In this document: positions 52,286 to 61,358 of the stretch, piece by piece
How the letters are laid out: every line of letters starts with the position of its first letter
Position numbering within the stretch: position 1 is the first letter of the stretch
Source of the DNA: Anaerobranca californiensis DSM 14826
Lineage (GTDB): Bacteria; Bacillota; Proteinivoracia; Proteinivoracales; Proteinivoracaceae
Reading direction: 5' to 3'
Assembly: GCF_900142275.1 (NCBI RefSeq)
Contig: NZ_FRAI01000006.1
Location: 62,001-126,000 of the forward strand
DNA: 64,000 nt
Made by a program: the position numbers and the translations under genes
Notes under the pieces: generated by a model
What the model saw: only the letters and a program-made list of their open reading frames with translations
What the model was told of the DNA's origin: nothing
Databases searched by the model: none

Positions 52286-53926
52286 ATGGAAGGGATTGAT
52301 TTAAAACCACTATTGTTTGGTGTCTTCGGTGGTTTAGGATTGTTCATCTTTGGAATGCAGTTGATGGCAGAAGGTCTTCAAAAGGCTGCAGGGGATAAGT
52401 TGAGGAGAATCCTAGAAATTTTAACTACCAATAGGATTATGGCTGTTATCACAGGGATAATAGTCACAGTGTTAGTTCAAAGTAGTAGTACAACTACTGT
52501 AATGGTTGTCGGTTTTGTTAATGCTGGGCTTATGACATTAAACCAAGCTGTTGGTATAATTTTTGGGGCCAATATAGGAACAACTATTACTGCCCAGTTA
52601 GTTTCCTTTAAAGGTTTTACAGAGCTGGCCCTTCCTGCAGTGGCGGTAGGAGTAATTCTTTCTTTCTTTACCAAAAAACGTTTTTATAGATATTTAGGAC
52701 AAGCAATTTTAGGTTTTGGTGTGTTGTTTTTAGGAATGAATACTATGTCTTCATCTTTAAAGGTTCTAAGGACAGCACCGGCCTTTATGGGTTTTTTGGC
52801 TAATTTTGGACAAATACCAATTTTAGGTATCATTGCAGGGGCTTTGTTTACTATGGCAGTACAATCTAGTAGTGCCTCAACGGCTATAGTAGTAGCTATG
52901 ACTTTAGAAGGTGTTTTAAAACTAGATTCAGCTATGGCGTTAATTTTAGGTTCAAATATCGGTACTTGTGTCACCGCAATGTTAGCTAGTATCGGAACTA
53001 ATTTAACTGCTAGGAGGGCAGCGGTTTCCCATGTTGTCTTCAATGTTATTGGGGTTATTATCTTTTTCATTATTTTAAGACCCTTTACCCAGTTTGTAGT
53101 GTGGTTAACACCGGCTATGAAGACAGAAGCAGAATTAGTGGCAAGGCAAGTGGCTAATGCCCATACTATTTTTAATATTACTAATACAATATTAGTTCTT
53201 CCCTTTGTTAACTATTTTGTAAACTTAATAAAAAGATTAGTTCCCGGTGAAGAGTTAATAATTGAAAGGGGAGTAAAATTTATTGATAGAAGGATGTTAA
53301 AGACCCCTGCAATTGCTTTGGGGGCCGCTGAAAAAGAAGTTGTAAGAATGGCGGAAATTTCCCAAAAAATGGTTATAGATGCCATAAATATTCTTTTTGA
53401 AAATCGGGTTGATATTAGAAAGGATGTAGCCCAAAGGGAAGAGGTAATAGATGAGCTGGAAAAAGAGATAGCAACTTATTTAGCCCAGTTGTCTAATAAA
53501 GGATTAACAGGTAAAGACTCAGAAAGGCTTACCATGCTTCTCCATGCTATCAATGATATTGAAAGAATTGGGGATCACAGTGAAAATATTGCAGACTTAT
53601 GTCTCGCTAAAATTGAAAATGAAGTTCCTTTTTCTGATAAAGCTAGGGAAGAAATCAAAGAAATGTATGAAGCTGTTTTAAAAATGACTAATAAGGCTAT
53701 TACAGCCCTTAAAGAGAACAATTTAGAACTTGCAAGGCAAGTTGTGGAAGAAGATGATATTGTAGATGAACTGGAGAAAAAATTGAGGAATAAACACATT
53801 GAAAGGCTTAATTTAGGATTATGTCATCCCACTGCAGGGGTTGTTTTCTTAGATATAATTAGTAACTTTGAAAGAATCGGTGATCATGCCGTTAACTTAG
53901 CTCAAGTAGTTTTAGGGGAATATTAA
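52286..53926 (+). CDS. Na+/phosphate cotransporter with C-terminal PhoU-like domain
   Basis: A 546-aa protein of the NptA/YjbB family. The membrane half has the two QSSS repeats (VLVQSSSTTTVMVVG and MAVQSSSASTAIVVA) and GANIGTT / GSNIGTC, which form the phosphate and sodium sites. From about residue 350 a cytoplasmic helical PhoU-like domain has two ERIGDH motifs (NDIERIGDHSENI; SNFERIGDHAVNL) that bind metal. The protein may import or export phosphate depending on gradients. GGAGG at 52270-52274 favours ATG 52286; ATG 52268, six codons earlier, is the alternative. A very strong terminator follows. Confidence 0.9.
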   Translation: MEGIDLKPLLFGVFGGLGLFIFGMQLMAEGLQKAAGDKLRRILEILTTNRIMAVITGIIVTVLVQSSSTTTVMVVGFVNAGLMTLNQAVGIIFGANIGTTITAQLVSFKGFTELALPAVAVGVILSFFTKKRFYRYLGQAILGFGVLFLGMNTMSSSLKVLRTAPAFMGFLANFGQIPILGIIAGALFTMAVQSSSASTAIVVAMTLEGVLKLDSAMALILGSNIGTCVTAMLASIGTNLTARRAAVSHVVFNVIGVIIFFIILRPFTQFVVWLTPAMKTEAELVARQVANAHTIFNITNTILVLPFVNYFVNLIKRLVPGEELIIERGVKFIDRRMLKTPAIALGAAEKEVVRMAEISQKMVIDAINILFENRVDIRKDVAQREEVIDELEKEIATYLAQLSNKGLTGKDSERLTMLLHAINDIERIGDHSENIADLCLAKIENEVPFSDKAREEIKEMYEAVLKMTNKAITALKENNLELARQVVEEDDIVDELEKKLRNKHIERLNLGLCHPTAGVVFLDIISNFERIGDHAVNLAQVVLGEY

Positions 53927-53935
53927 TTAGATTTA

Positions 53936-53978
53936 AACATGGTTTATTGTGAACAGACAATAAACCATGTTTTTTTTA
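53936..53978 (+). terminator. Strong terminator after the Na/Pi transporter gene
   Basis: AACATGGTTTATTGT (53936-53950) pairs perfectly with ACAATAAACCATGTT (53957-53971), 6-base loop, then TTTTTT. Confidence 0.93.
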
Positions 53979-53986
53979 GTAATAAT

Positions 53987-54015
53987 TTGACAGTATAAAT
54001 TGGGTAAACTATAAT
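53987..54015 (+). promoter_or_regulatory. Sigma-A promoter of the fur-like gene
   Basis: TTGACA (53987-53992), 17-bp spacer, TATAAT (54010-54015): consensus. No clear Fur/PerR box is seen over it. Confidence 0.92.
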
Positions 54016-54038
54016 TTAAAAAGAAAGGAGGAATAAAT

Positions 54039-54473
54039 ATGGGTGATTGTTCTAAACAAGCTAGAGAAATGTTGGCAAACACTGGATATAAAGTGACTAA
54101 TCAGCGGGCAAGGATTTTAGAAATTTTATTGGAAAATACAGATAAACATATGAGTGCTGAAGAGATTTATGAAATAATTAAAGGTGAAAAAGGTGATATA
54201 GGTTTAGCTACTATTTATAGAGCTTTAGAACTTTTTGAAGAATTGGATATAATACATAAATTGAATTTTGGTGATGGCAGAAGTCGCTATGAATTAAAAG
54301 AAGAAGACCATCATCATCATCACCTAATTTGTAGTAAATGTAATGGAGTATTTGAAGTAGCGGAAGATTTACTTGATCAATTAGAAGAAAAAATAGAAAA
54401 ACAGTACCAATTTAAAATAACGGGACATCATTTAAAATTTTACGGAATTTGTCAAAACTGTGTAGAAGGGTAG
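54039..54473 (+). CDS. fur: Fur-family metalloregulator
   Basis: A 144-aa repressor. The winged helix includes YKVTNQRARILEILLEN and the recognition helix around GLATIYRALELFEELDI. Metal ligands are the HHHHH run with following HLICSKC, and CQNC at the end; the two CxxC pairs form the structural zinc site. It could be Fur (iron), PerR or Zur; the iron-type layout is most likely but the sequence alone does not decide. GGAGGAAT precedes ATG 54039. It is followed 8 bp later by a YibE/F gene on the same transcript. Confidence 0.92.
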   Translation: MGDCSKQAREMLANTGYKVTNQRARILEILLENTDKHMSAEEIYEIIKGEKGDIGLATIYRALELFEELDIIHKLNFGDGRSRYELKEEDHHHHHLICSKCNGVFEVAEDLLDQLEEKIEKQYQFKITGHHLKFYGICQNCVEG

Positions 54474-54481
54474 GAATTAGC

Positions 54482-55639
54482 ATGAAGAAACTTGCAATCT
54501 TCGCCCTGTGTATGGTCTTTGTCCTATTTTTTAGCACATGGGTATGGGCAAATTCTAATGGGCAAGATATAGATTTATATGACACTGATGACCAAATACC
54601 CCCATATACAGTATTAAGGGGAATTATTACCTATGTTGGTCCCTTTGAAGAAGATACAGAACATCAGTTTTATTTAGGGAGACAAGATTTTCGTGTCAAA
54701 ATTACATCAAAGGGGAATTTTTACGGTAAAGAGTTCGATTTGGAAAATATTAAAATGGGTCATCCCTTATATGACCTTGATCTGAGGGTAGGGCAGCGGG
54801 TTCTTTTGTATGCAGAATTATCAGGAGAGGAAATAATCAATATAGGAATACAAAGTTATGCAAGGGATTACTATTTATATATCCTTGTAGGGATTTTTGT
54901 CGTAGTTTTATTATTGATCGGGGGATTTAAGGGTTTCAAAGCATTGGTAACTTTAACCATCATGGCAATAGTAATTATATTAGGTCTATTGCCTTTAATC
55001 TTAAAGGGCTATAACCCATTAAATTTAGCCATCGGATTTTCCAGTTTAATTGCAGTTTTAACCCTTTTTATTGTTGGAGGAGTAAATAACAAAAGTATTG
55101 CTGCCACCTTTGGTGTAATTGGTGGTTTAATTGTATCAGGGGTATTAGCCGTTATCTTTGGTAAAGTAGCCCATCTTACAGGTTTTAGTTCAGAAGAAGC
55201 TCAAATGCTTTCCTTTATTGATGAAGCAATTAAAATTGATATCCAAGGACTCCTTTTTGCAGGGATAATTATCGGAACTTTAGGGGCAGTGCTGGATGTA
55301 GGAATGTCTGTTGCATCATCAATGGCTGAAATTCAAAAATCCATACCAGAGATAAAACCCCTCCATTTATTAAAAGCTGGGATGAATGTAGGTAGAGACA
55401 TTATGGGGACTATGGTTAATACATTGATTTTAGCATATACGGGAAGTTCCCTTCCCCTGTTGCTAATTTTTAGGGCTTATGAGACATCTTATGATCGCAT
55501 TATAAATATGGATTTAATTGCAACGGAGATAGTCAGGTCTTTAGTAGGTAGTTTAGGTTTAATTTTAACAATTCCGTTAACTGCTTCCTTTTATATATTA
55601 TTAATGTCAAGGGGTAAAAAGAGGGAAGAAAATGGTTAA
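54482..55639 (+). CDS. YibE/F-family membrane protein
   Basis: A 385-aa protein of the YibE/F family. An N-terminal signal/anchor (about residues 3-24), an extracytoplasmic domain of about 110 residues with beta character, then about seven membrane spans from residue 135 on, including VGGVNNKSIAATFGVIGG and LFAGIIIGTLGAVLDVGMSVASS, the family core, and LLKAGMNVGRDIMGTMVNTLILAY. Function is unknown; a role in transport has been proposed. AGGAATTAGC before ATG 54482 sets the start. It overlaps sua5 by 8 bp. Confidence 0.87.
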   Translation: MKKLAIFALCMVFVLFFSTWVWANSNGQDIDLYDTDDQIPPYTVLRGIITYVGPFEEDTEHQFYLGRQDFRVKITSKGNFYGKEFDLENIKMGHPLYDLDLRVGQRVLLYAELSGEEIINIGIQSYARDYYLYILVGIFVVVLLLIGGFKGFKALVTLTIMAIVIILGLLPLILKGYNPLNLAIGFSSLIAVLTLFIVGGVNNKSIAATFGVIGGLIVSGVLAVIFGKVAHLTGFSSEEAQMLSFIDEAIKIDIQGLLFAGIIIGTLGAVLDVGMSVASSMAEIQKSIPEIKPLHLLKAGMNVGRDIMGTMVNTLILAYTGSSLPLLLIFRAYETSYDRIINMDLIATEIVRSLVGSLGLILTIPLTASFYILLMSRGKKREENG

Positions 55640-56669
55640 AACAAAGTTATTAAAAACCGATAAACATGATATAAAGATAGCTGCTGAAGGGATTAAGCAA
55701 GGGAAAACGGTGGTTTTCCCTACCGAAACAGTATATGGTTTAGGGGCCAACGGTTTAAATAAGGAAGCGGTACAAAAAATATATTTAGCTAAGGGAAGGC
55801 CTGCCGATAACCCTTTAATTTTGCATATAGGTAATGTATCTTGGGTAGAAAAATTGGCAGTTAATATCCCCAAGGAATTTTACCTATTAGTTGACAATTT
55901 TTGGCCAGGTCCTTTAACGGTGGTTTTGCAAGCTAAAAAAAATGTAATTCCAGAAATAACTTTAGGTGGCTTAGATACAGTAGCTTTAAGAATGCCAGGA
56001 CATCCTTTGGCATTAGAACTGATCAATGAGGGGGATCTACCTATAGCAGCCCCTTCCGCCAATACTTCGGGAAGGCCTAGCCCTACAAATCATAGTCATG
56101 TAATAGAAGATTTATACGGAAAAGTTGATTACATCTTTCTAGGTGGCGATACTCCAATAGGGATAGAATCAACGGTTTTAGATTTATCTGGAGGAAAAGG
56201 AAAAATTTTAAGACCAGGTTCTATAACTTATGAAGAATTAATGGAAGTAGTTGAAGTGGAAGAATTTGTAGAAGGACAGAAGGGGAAGATTTTATCGCCA
56301 GGGGTAAAATACCGGCATTATCAACCTCAAGCTCCTATGAAAGTAATTTTAGGTGAAGATAACCATGTTATTGAAGAAATTAATAGAAGGATTCCCCATC
56401 TATTAAAAATTTATCAAAAGATCGGAGTTTTATGTTTTGATGAAGATATAGATAAAATACTTAAAACTGACAGATTACATATTGTCCCTGTAGGGAGTAA
56501 AAACAACTTATTATCTGTAGCTAATAATTTGTATAAAACTTTAAGGACCTTTGACACTTTAAAAGTTAGCTATATTTTATCTAGGGGAATAAATCATCCT
56601 CAAGGACTAGGGATAGCAATTTCCAACAGACTAAACAAGGCCTGCGGGAATAATATTGATATAATCTGA
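55632..56669 (+). CDS. tsaC: L-threonylcarbamoyladenylate synthase (Sua5/YwlC)
   Basis: Makes threonylcarbamoyl-AMP from threonine, bicarbonate and ATP for the t6A37 modification of ANN-decoding tRNAs. The 345-aa length is that of the two-domain Sua5 form: an N-terminal YrdC domain (PTETVYGLGANGLN, KGRPADNPLILHI, FWPGPLT, APSANTSGRPSPT, STVLDLS) and the C-terminal Sua5 domain after the SPGVKYRHYQP linker. AGAGGGAAG before ATG 55632. It overlaps the YibE/F gene, and mntP follows 37 bp later. Position matches ywlC in Bacillus. Confidence 0.95.
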   Translation: MVKTKLLKTDKHDIKIAAEGIKQGKTVVFPTETVYGLGANGLNKEAVQKIYLAKGRPADNPLILHIGNVSWVEKLAVNIPKEFYLLVDNFWPGPLTVVLQAKKNVIPEITLGGLDTVALRMPGHPLALELINEGDLPIAAPSANTSGRPSPTNHSHVIEDLYGKVDYIFLGGDTPIGIESTVLDLSGGKGKILRPGSITYEELMEVVEVEEFVEGQKGKILSPGVKYRHYQPQAPMKVILGEDNHVIEEINRRIPHLLKIYQKIGVLCFDEDIDKILKTDRLHIVPVGSKNNLLSVANNLYKTLRTFDTLKVSYILSRGINHPQGLGIAISNRLNKACGNNIDII

Positions 56670-56706
56670 ATAAGTTATTTTGTAAGTAATTTAAGGGGAT
56701 GATTTA

Positions 56707-57378
56707 ATGGGGAAAAAAGTTGTTATTTATATATCTAAAAAATCTATGAAAATGGCCTTAGCTGTTTTTACCATTATTATCTACTTTGCTTTAACAGCGG
56801 GGCTGGAAGTCCCAGCTTTCAATATAACAGATAATTATTTAGAATTAATTCAAGTAATTTTAATGGGCTTAGCTTTAGGAACCGATGCCTTTAGTTTATC
56901 TATTGGTATAGGAATGACTAAGATTTGCCTGTATCAAACAATTCAAATTAGCTGCATTATAGGTTTTTTCCATGTAATAATGCCTTTAATAGGTTTTCTA
57001 TTAGGGGAATTATTAGGAACTGCTTTAGGTGAGTATGCCAAATATATAGGGAGTTTTTTAATAGTAGTAATAGGTATCAATATGATATATGAAACTACAA
57101 AAAGTAAAATAAATGTTTTCAATACTAAACTTACCAGTTGGAGCTTAATTATTTTAGCCTTTAGTGTAAGTATTGATGCTTTAACGGTAGGTTTTGGCCT
57201 TGGTACTATAGGTTTTCCTCTATACTTAGTAGTAGGGATATTTGGTTTCCTTGGAGGAATAATGACTGCCATAGGTTTGACTTTCGGTTGTTTTATAGGT
57301 CAGTGGTTTGGGGAAAGATCTGAATTTTTCGGCGGACTTGTTTTAATTCTTTTAGGAATTAAAATGATAGTATTTTAA
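56707..57378 (+). CDS. mntP: MntP-family manganese efflux pump with N-terminal extension
   Basis: A 223-aa membrane protein with the two symmetric MntP repeats: GLALGTDAFSLSIGIGM and FSVSIDALTVGFGLG, whose aspartates are the ion-binding residues. It exports Mn2+. The first ~40 residues add an extra hydrophobic segment (ALAVFTIIIYFALTAGL) before the usual start, so the protein is longer than the typical ~185 aa; a shorter start at an internal codon was considered, but AAGGGGATGA precedes ATG 56707. Position between sua5 and the low-molecular-weight phosphatase matches ywlD in Bacillus. Next gene begins 20 bp later. Confidence 0.88.
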   Translation: MGKKVVIYISKKSMKMALAVFTIIIYFALTAGLEVPAFNITDNYLELIQVILMGLALGTDAFSLSIGIGMTKICLYQTIQISCIIGFFHVIMPLIGFLLGELLGTALGEYAKYIGSFLIVVIGINMIYETTKSKINVFNTKLTSWSLIILAFSVSIDALTVGFGLGTIGFPLYLVVGIFGFLGGIMTAIGLTFGCFIGQWFGERSEFFGGLVLILLGIKMIVF

Positions 57379-57398
57379 TTTAATAAGGGAGTGATAAT

Positions 57399-57998
57399 TT
57401 GAAAATCCTCTTTGTTTGTACCGGTAATACATGTAGAAGCCCAATGGCAGAAGCGTATATTAAAGATAAAATTAAAGATGGTTATTTTTTATCGGCGGGT
57501 ACCGATGCTATTGATAATTTACCAGCTAGTGAAAATGCAGTAATGGCATTAAAGGATTTAGGGATAGAGTTAAAGGAACACAGGTCACAACGAATAACTA
57601 AAGAGAAATTGGCAGAAGTAGATTTGGTTTTAACAATGACTTTAAGGCATAAAATTAGGTTGATAAATCAATATCCAGAGTTTAAGGACAAAATATTTAC
57701 TTTAAAGGAGTATGCTAAAGGAATAGATTTAGAAAAGATTATTAAAAGAGTTGAAGAGTTAGAAAGTATAATATTACAAAGTAAAAATGAATTGAATAAT
57801 GACGGGGAAAATATAGAAGAATTTAAATCTAAATTTCAAAAGGAAATAGGGGAATTGCAGAAATTGTATGAAACAATGGCAGAATTAGATGTGGCAGATC
57901 CCTTTGGAGGAACGTTAGATGATTACCGCGTAACTTTACAGGAAATAAAAGAACATATAGATTTAATTATAGAAAAAATAATAAAAAATAATAACTAG
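57399..57998 (+). CDS. ywlE: Low-molecular-weight protein-arginine phosphatase (YwlE-like) with coiled-coil insertion
   Basis: Removes phosphate from phosphoarginine in proteins marked by McsB, or from phosphotyrosine. The active-site loop CTGNTCRS (C7, R13) includes T11, the residue that gives YwlE arginine specificity. The general acid is D in ADPFGGTLDDY. Compared with the usual ~150 aa it has about 50 extra residues (roughly 108-160), charged and coiled-coil-like, just before the DPFGG loop. GGGAGTGA precedes TTG 57399. It sits in the conserved mntP-ywlE-rpiB order, with a chemoreceptor gene inserted after it. No McsB is in the window. Confidence 0.88.
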   Translation: MKILFVCTGNTCRSPMAEAYIKDKIKDGYFLSAGTDAIDNLPASENAVMALKDLGIELKEHRSQRITKEKLAEVDLVLTMTLRHKIRLINQYPEFKDKIFTLKEYAKGIDLEKIIKRVEELESIILQSKNELNNDGENIEEFKSKFQKEIGELQKLYETMAELDVADPFGGTLDDYRVTLQEIKEHIDLIIEKIIKNNN

Positions 57999-58032
57999 TC
58001 TTCCTTTAAAATTCTAAGGAAGACTTCTTTTT
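57997..58032 (+). terminator. Terminator after the phosphatase gene
   Basis: AGTCTTCCTT (57997-58006) pairs with AAGGAAGACT (58016-58025), 9-base loop, then TCTTTTT. Confidence 0.85.
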
Positions 58033-58051
58033 ATTTTTAAAATATCTAATT

Positions 58052-58080
58052 TTGCAGGAATTGATAAATTTATATAGAAT
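58052..58080 (+). promoter_or_regulatory. Possible promoter of the chemoreceptor gene
   Basis: TTGCAG (58052-58057), 17-bp spacer, TAGAAT (58075-58080). A TATAAT also occurs at 58081-58086. No motility sigma (SigD) pattern is seen. Confidence 0.5.
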
Positions 58081-58125
58081 TATAATCTATTATACCCGAA
58101 ATGGAAATAAAGGAGGCAGAGAGGA

Positions 58126-60228
58126 TTGTTTTTAAAGGCTAAAAAATGGTATCAGCAAGTCAGGGGAAAATTAACGAGGGGTATAAAGTATTTTGAGGGG
58201 ATAAAAAAAATAAAAATTCGAAAACCAAATTTAACTTTTAAAAAAAAGAATTTTGTAATTAAGAAACCTAACTTTAAGGGATTATACGGAAAAATTCTCA
58301 CTATTACCGTAGGAATAGTTGTAATTACCGTCGCCATTTTATTAAGTGTATCACTACCTACATTTTATTCCCATACTATTAAACAAGCAGAAGAAAATCA
58401 ATTGATAATGGCGGAGCGTTTAAGTGACGGAATTACTGATTATCTAAAGGAGCTAGAAAGTCTTAGTTCTTACCTTTCCCAATTGCCAGATTTAAGGAAA
58501 GGGGATTTTGTTAATGCTAGAAGATATTTTCTCAGTATGGCTGTAGAAGATAATAGAGTAAATAGAATGACTTTTTACGACTTAGAGGGAAATAGGGTAT
58601 TTACATCTGGTGGACAAGAACAAAGGGATAGGTCCCCTGAAGGTTTTGATAGGGCTAAAAGGGGAGAAATACATAAGACAGACTTTTTTTTAGGTGTTGG
58701 AAACAACCCTATAATGATTATATCTAGCCCAGTCTATGATTACACTACTAATGAAATAATCGGAGTTTTTGAAGTTGAATATAACATAAGGATGCTTTGG
58801 AGTAATATTTATCAATATAATTTAGGGACTACTGGAGGGGCTATGATTTTAGATAGCTCCGGGACAATAATTTCCCACAGGGAAAATGCCAGGGTTTATA
58901 ATAAGTTAAATATAAAAGAAATTTTACCTTGGGAAGAAATGGCGGAGAAGGGGAGAGGGAACATAGAATTTGAAGATAACGGCAGAATTTATTTAGCTGC
59001 CTATTCAAGGGTTCCCGGTTTTAACTGGCAGGCAGTTATTTTTCAAGGAAGGGATGAATTGTCAGCACCAGTTATGGCACTGGCTAAAAACATAATAAAA
59101 ATAGCTCTCCTTTTAGCTTTAGCTGCAATCATAATTACATTGATTTTTGTGACAAAAACCTTCAGTCCATTAAAAATATTGGAGAAAGGTGCTAGGGGGA
59201 TAGCGGCAGGTGACCTAACTCAAAATTTTCAAGTTAAGACAAAAGATGAAATTGGTGAACTTGCTAAAACCTTTAATACAATGGTTAGTTCGTTAAAAGA
59301 AATAATCGGTAACTCTTTGGAATCGGCGGAAATAACTGAAAAGACCGCTAAAGAATTAAGTATCGCGGCAAATGAAGCAGCCCTAGCTTCACAGCAAATA
59401 GCAACAACGGTAGAAGAAGTGGCTAAAGGTGCTGAACAGCAAACAGTAGCTAGTCAAAGGGTTGTAGAAAAAATTAACAATGTGGCCATAATGGCTAAAG
59501 ATATTGCTGAAAGGGCTAGTACTGCAACAAAGGTTAATCAAGAGATGGTAGTGACCATTGAAGAAAATACCCGAATAATGGTTGAGCTAATCTCTGCTTT
59601 AAAAGAAATAGTGGCAGGAAATATCCAAGTTTCAAACAATATTAATGAATTAGAAAGGGATGCACAAAAGGTTAGTAAGATTATCACTGTGGTGACAGAA
59701 ATAGCTTCTCAAACTAATCTTTTATCTCTAAATGCGGCCATTGAAGCTGCTAGGGCGGGGGAACATGGTAGAGGTTTTGCAGTAGTAGCCGATGAAGTGA
59801 GGAAATTATCTGATGAAACAAGGAAAGCGGCAGATGATATTAAGAAAATTGTAAGTGGAATTCAAAGCCAGATCTCGAAAACAGCCCAAACCATTAACAA
59901 TCAATCATCTAAAGCACAAGGCCAGCTAGAACTTATTGATAATGCCAACAAAGCTTTAGATGTGATTTTAGAGATTTCCAAAATTACCCTTGAGTCTATA
60001 AGTGAAATTAGTTCTGCTGCCCAGAAACAGTCTGAAGAAGTGGAACAAGTGGTGGCAGATTCTCGGCAAGTAGCTTATGTGGCTGAACAAACTTCCGCTT
60101 CCAGCCAAGAAGTGGCAGCTACTACACAAGAACAGACGGCAAGCCTTGAAGAAATTACTGCAGCAACTTCAAGTTTAGCAGAGGTGGCAGGAGAACTGAG
60201 AAAGTTAGTAAATAAATTTACAATATAA
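58126..60228 (+). CDS. Methyl-accepting chemotaxis protein
   Basis: A 700-aa transmembrane chemoreceptor. An unusual basic cytoplasmic N-terminus (about 50 residues, Lys-rich) precedes the first span (about 54-78). A dCache-like sensor domain of about 240 residues follows, then a second span (about 322-345), HAMP ([19 protein letters not shown]) and a long signalling coiled coil with the CheA/CheW hairpin tip ([20 protein letters not shown]). No C-terminal CheR pentapeptide is present. AGGAGG nine bases before TTG 58126 sets the start. Monocistronic, bounded by terminators, inserted in the ywlE-rpiB order. Ligand unknown. Confidence 0.93.
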   Translation: MFLKAKKWYQQVRGKLTRGIKYFEGIKKIKIRKPNLTFKKKNFVIKKPNFKGLYGKILTITVGIVVITVAILLSVSLPTFYSHTIKQAEENQLIMAERLSDGITDYLKELESLSSYLSQLPDLRKGDFVNARRYFLSMAVEDNRVNRMTFYDLEGNRVFTSGGQEQRDRSPEGFDRAKRGEIHKTDFFLGVGNNPIMIISSPVYDYTTNEIIGVFEVEYNIRMLWSNIYQYNLGTTGGAMILDSSGTIISHRENARVYNKLNIKEILPWEEMAEKGRGNIEFEDNGRIYLAAYSRVPGFNWQAVIFQGRDELSAPVMALAKNIIKIALLLALAAIIITLIFVTKTFSPLKILEKGARGIAAGDLTQNFQVKTKDEIGELAKTFNTMVSSLKEIIGNSLESAEITEKTAKELSIAANEAALASQQIATTVEEVAKGAEQQTVASQRVVEKINNVAIMAKDIAERASTATKVNQEMVVTIEENTRIMVELISALKEIVAGNIQVSNNINELERDAQKVSKIITVVTEIASQTNLLSLNAAIEAARAGEHGRGFAVVADEVRKLSDETRKAADDIKKIVSGIQSQISKTAQTINNQSSKAQGQLELIDNANKALDVILEISKITLESISEISSAAQKQSEEVEQVVADSRQVAYVAEQTSASSQEVAATTQEQTASLEEITAATSSLAEVAGELRKLVNKFTI

Positions 60229-60240
60229 TGGCATAAACTA

Positions 60241-60273
60241 AGGGCAGGTTATTATATCTTGCCCTGATTTTTT
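60241..60273 (+). terminator. Terminator after the chemoreceptor gene
   Basis: AGGGCAGG (60241-60248) pairs with CTTGCCCT (60258-60265; one G-T pair), then GATTTTTTG. Confidence 0.78.
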
Positions 60274-60274
60274 G

Positions 60275-60303
60275 TTTATAGAATTTTAAAAATATGGTAA
60301 AAT
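60275..60303 (+). promoter_or_regulatory. Promoter of rpiB
   Basis: TTTATA (60275-60280), 17-bp spacer, TAAAAT (60298-60303), 40 bp before the start codon. Confidence 0.5.
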
Positions 60304-60343
60304 GGATACAAGATTAAATAATTGAATTTGAGGAGGAATTAAT

Positions 60344-60790
60344 TTGAAAGTAGCTGTTGCCAGTGATCATGGAGGATATAACTTAAAGGAAGTAATTAAA
60401 GGGTATTTAGAGGAACTAAATATAGAGTATCAAGATTTTGGGTGTCATGGTTTAGAAAGTGTTGATTATCCAAAGTATGCTAAAATTGCCGCAGAAAGTG
60501 TAGTAAAGGGGGATTGTGACTTTGCTATTATAGTATGTGGTACTGGAGTTGGAGTAGCTATTGCTGCCAATAAAATCAAGGGAATAAGGGCAGCAAATTG
60601 TCATGACTGTTTTTCAGCTAAAGCTACTAGGGAACACAACGATGCCAATGTTTTAACATTAGGAGAAAGGGTTGTAGGCCCGGGTCTGGCTAAAATGATA
60701 GTAAAAACATTTCTAGAAACAAAATTTGAAGGGGGACGTCATCAAAGGCGGATAGATCAAATTAAAGAAATAGAAGATATGTGGAGGTGA
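60344..60790 (+). CDS. rpiB: Ribose-5-phosphate isomerase B
   Basis: Interconverts ribose-5-phosphate and ribulose-5-phosphate. The 148-aa protein shows ASDHGGYNLKE at the start, the catalytic cysteine loop IIVCGTGVGVAIAANKIKGIRAA (two parts) and REHNDANVLTLGERV. GAGGAGG before TTG 60344 sets the start. It works with transaldolase (38795) in the non-oxidative pentose branch. The next gene (YwlG-like) starts 6 bp later, and the ribosome binding site of that gene overlaps the rpiB stop. Order rpiB-ywlG-glyA-upp as in Bacillus. Confidence 0.95.
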   Translation: MKVAVASDHGGYNLKEVIKGYLEELNIEYQDFGCHGLESVDYPKYAKIAAESVVKGDCDFAIIVCGTGVGVAIAANKIKGIRAANCHDCFSAKATREHNDANVLTLGERVVGPGLAKMIVKTFLETKFEGGRHQRRIDQIKEIEDMWR

Positions 60791-60796
60791 TTTTTT

Positions 60797-61354
60797 TTGG
60801 ATAATGCCATCTACAATCAGGTAAGGGATTTATTAGATGAGCTACATAGTTTAGCAGGACTTAAAGAAAAGGATATTGTAGTTGTAGGTTGTAGTACCAG
60901 TGAAGTCATAGGAGAAAAAATAGGTACATCCTCTAGTGAAGATGTAGCAAAATCGATTATGAAAGCCCTTTTAGAAAAAGCTGAAGAATACAATTGGAGC
61001 TTAGCTATCCAGTGTTGTGAACATTTAAATAGAGCTTTAGTCATTGAAAGGGAGACGATGGAAAGGTATGGCTTTGAGGAAGTTACAGTCGTTCCAGTGG
61101 CTAAAGCAGGTGGAGCCTTGGCTGCTGAAGGGATGAGAAGTTTTAAAGATCCTGTTGTAGTTGAAACTATCATGGCTAAAGGAAAAGCTGGAATAGACAT
61201 CGGCTCAACTTTAATTGGCATGCATTTAAAACCTGTAGTGGTACCTTTAAGATTTAACAATAAGTTTATTGGCAAGGCATATGTTACAGGGGCAAAAACT
61301 CGACCTAAGTTGATAGGTGGAGAAAGGGCAAAATATACAAGGGAAGGGAGTTAG
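60797..61354 (+). CDS. ywlG: DUF436/TIGR01440 family protein (YwlG-like)
   Basis: A 185-aa conserved protein of unknown function. Family marks: VVGCSTSEVIGEKIG, WSLAIQCCEHLNRALVIE, and GIDIGSTLIGMHLKPVVVPLR. Vicinal cysteines in QCCEH and the CST motif are conserved and may bind a ligand. GGAGGTGA before TTG 60797 sets the start, overlapping the end of rpiB. glyA begins 4 bp after the stop, so rpiB-ywlG-glyA form one transcript. Its conserved linkage to serine hydroxymethyltransferase hints at one-carbon or amino-acid metabolism; not proven. Confidence 0.9.
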   Translation: MDNAIYNQVRDLLDELHSLAGLKEKDIVVVGCSTSEVIGEKIGTSSSEDVAKSIMKALLEKAEEYNWSLAIQCCEHLNRALVIERETMERYGFEEVTVVPVAKAGGALAAEGMRSFKDPVVVETIMAKGKAGIDIGSTLIGMHLKPVVVPLRFNNKFIGKAYVTGAKTRPKLIGGERAKYTREGS

Positions 61355-61358
61355 TTAA

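Noticed and set aside
60817-61275. Long antisense open frame (152 codons) opposite the YwlG-like gene, and similar ones opposite kamE, iscR, pyrG, GlpX and the Na/Pi transporter gene
   Set aside because: They lie entirely within well-identified genes, lack ribosome binding sites and have implausible compositions.
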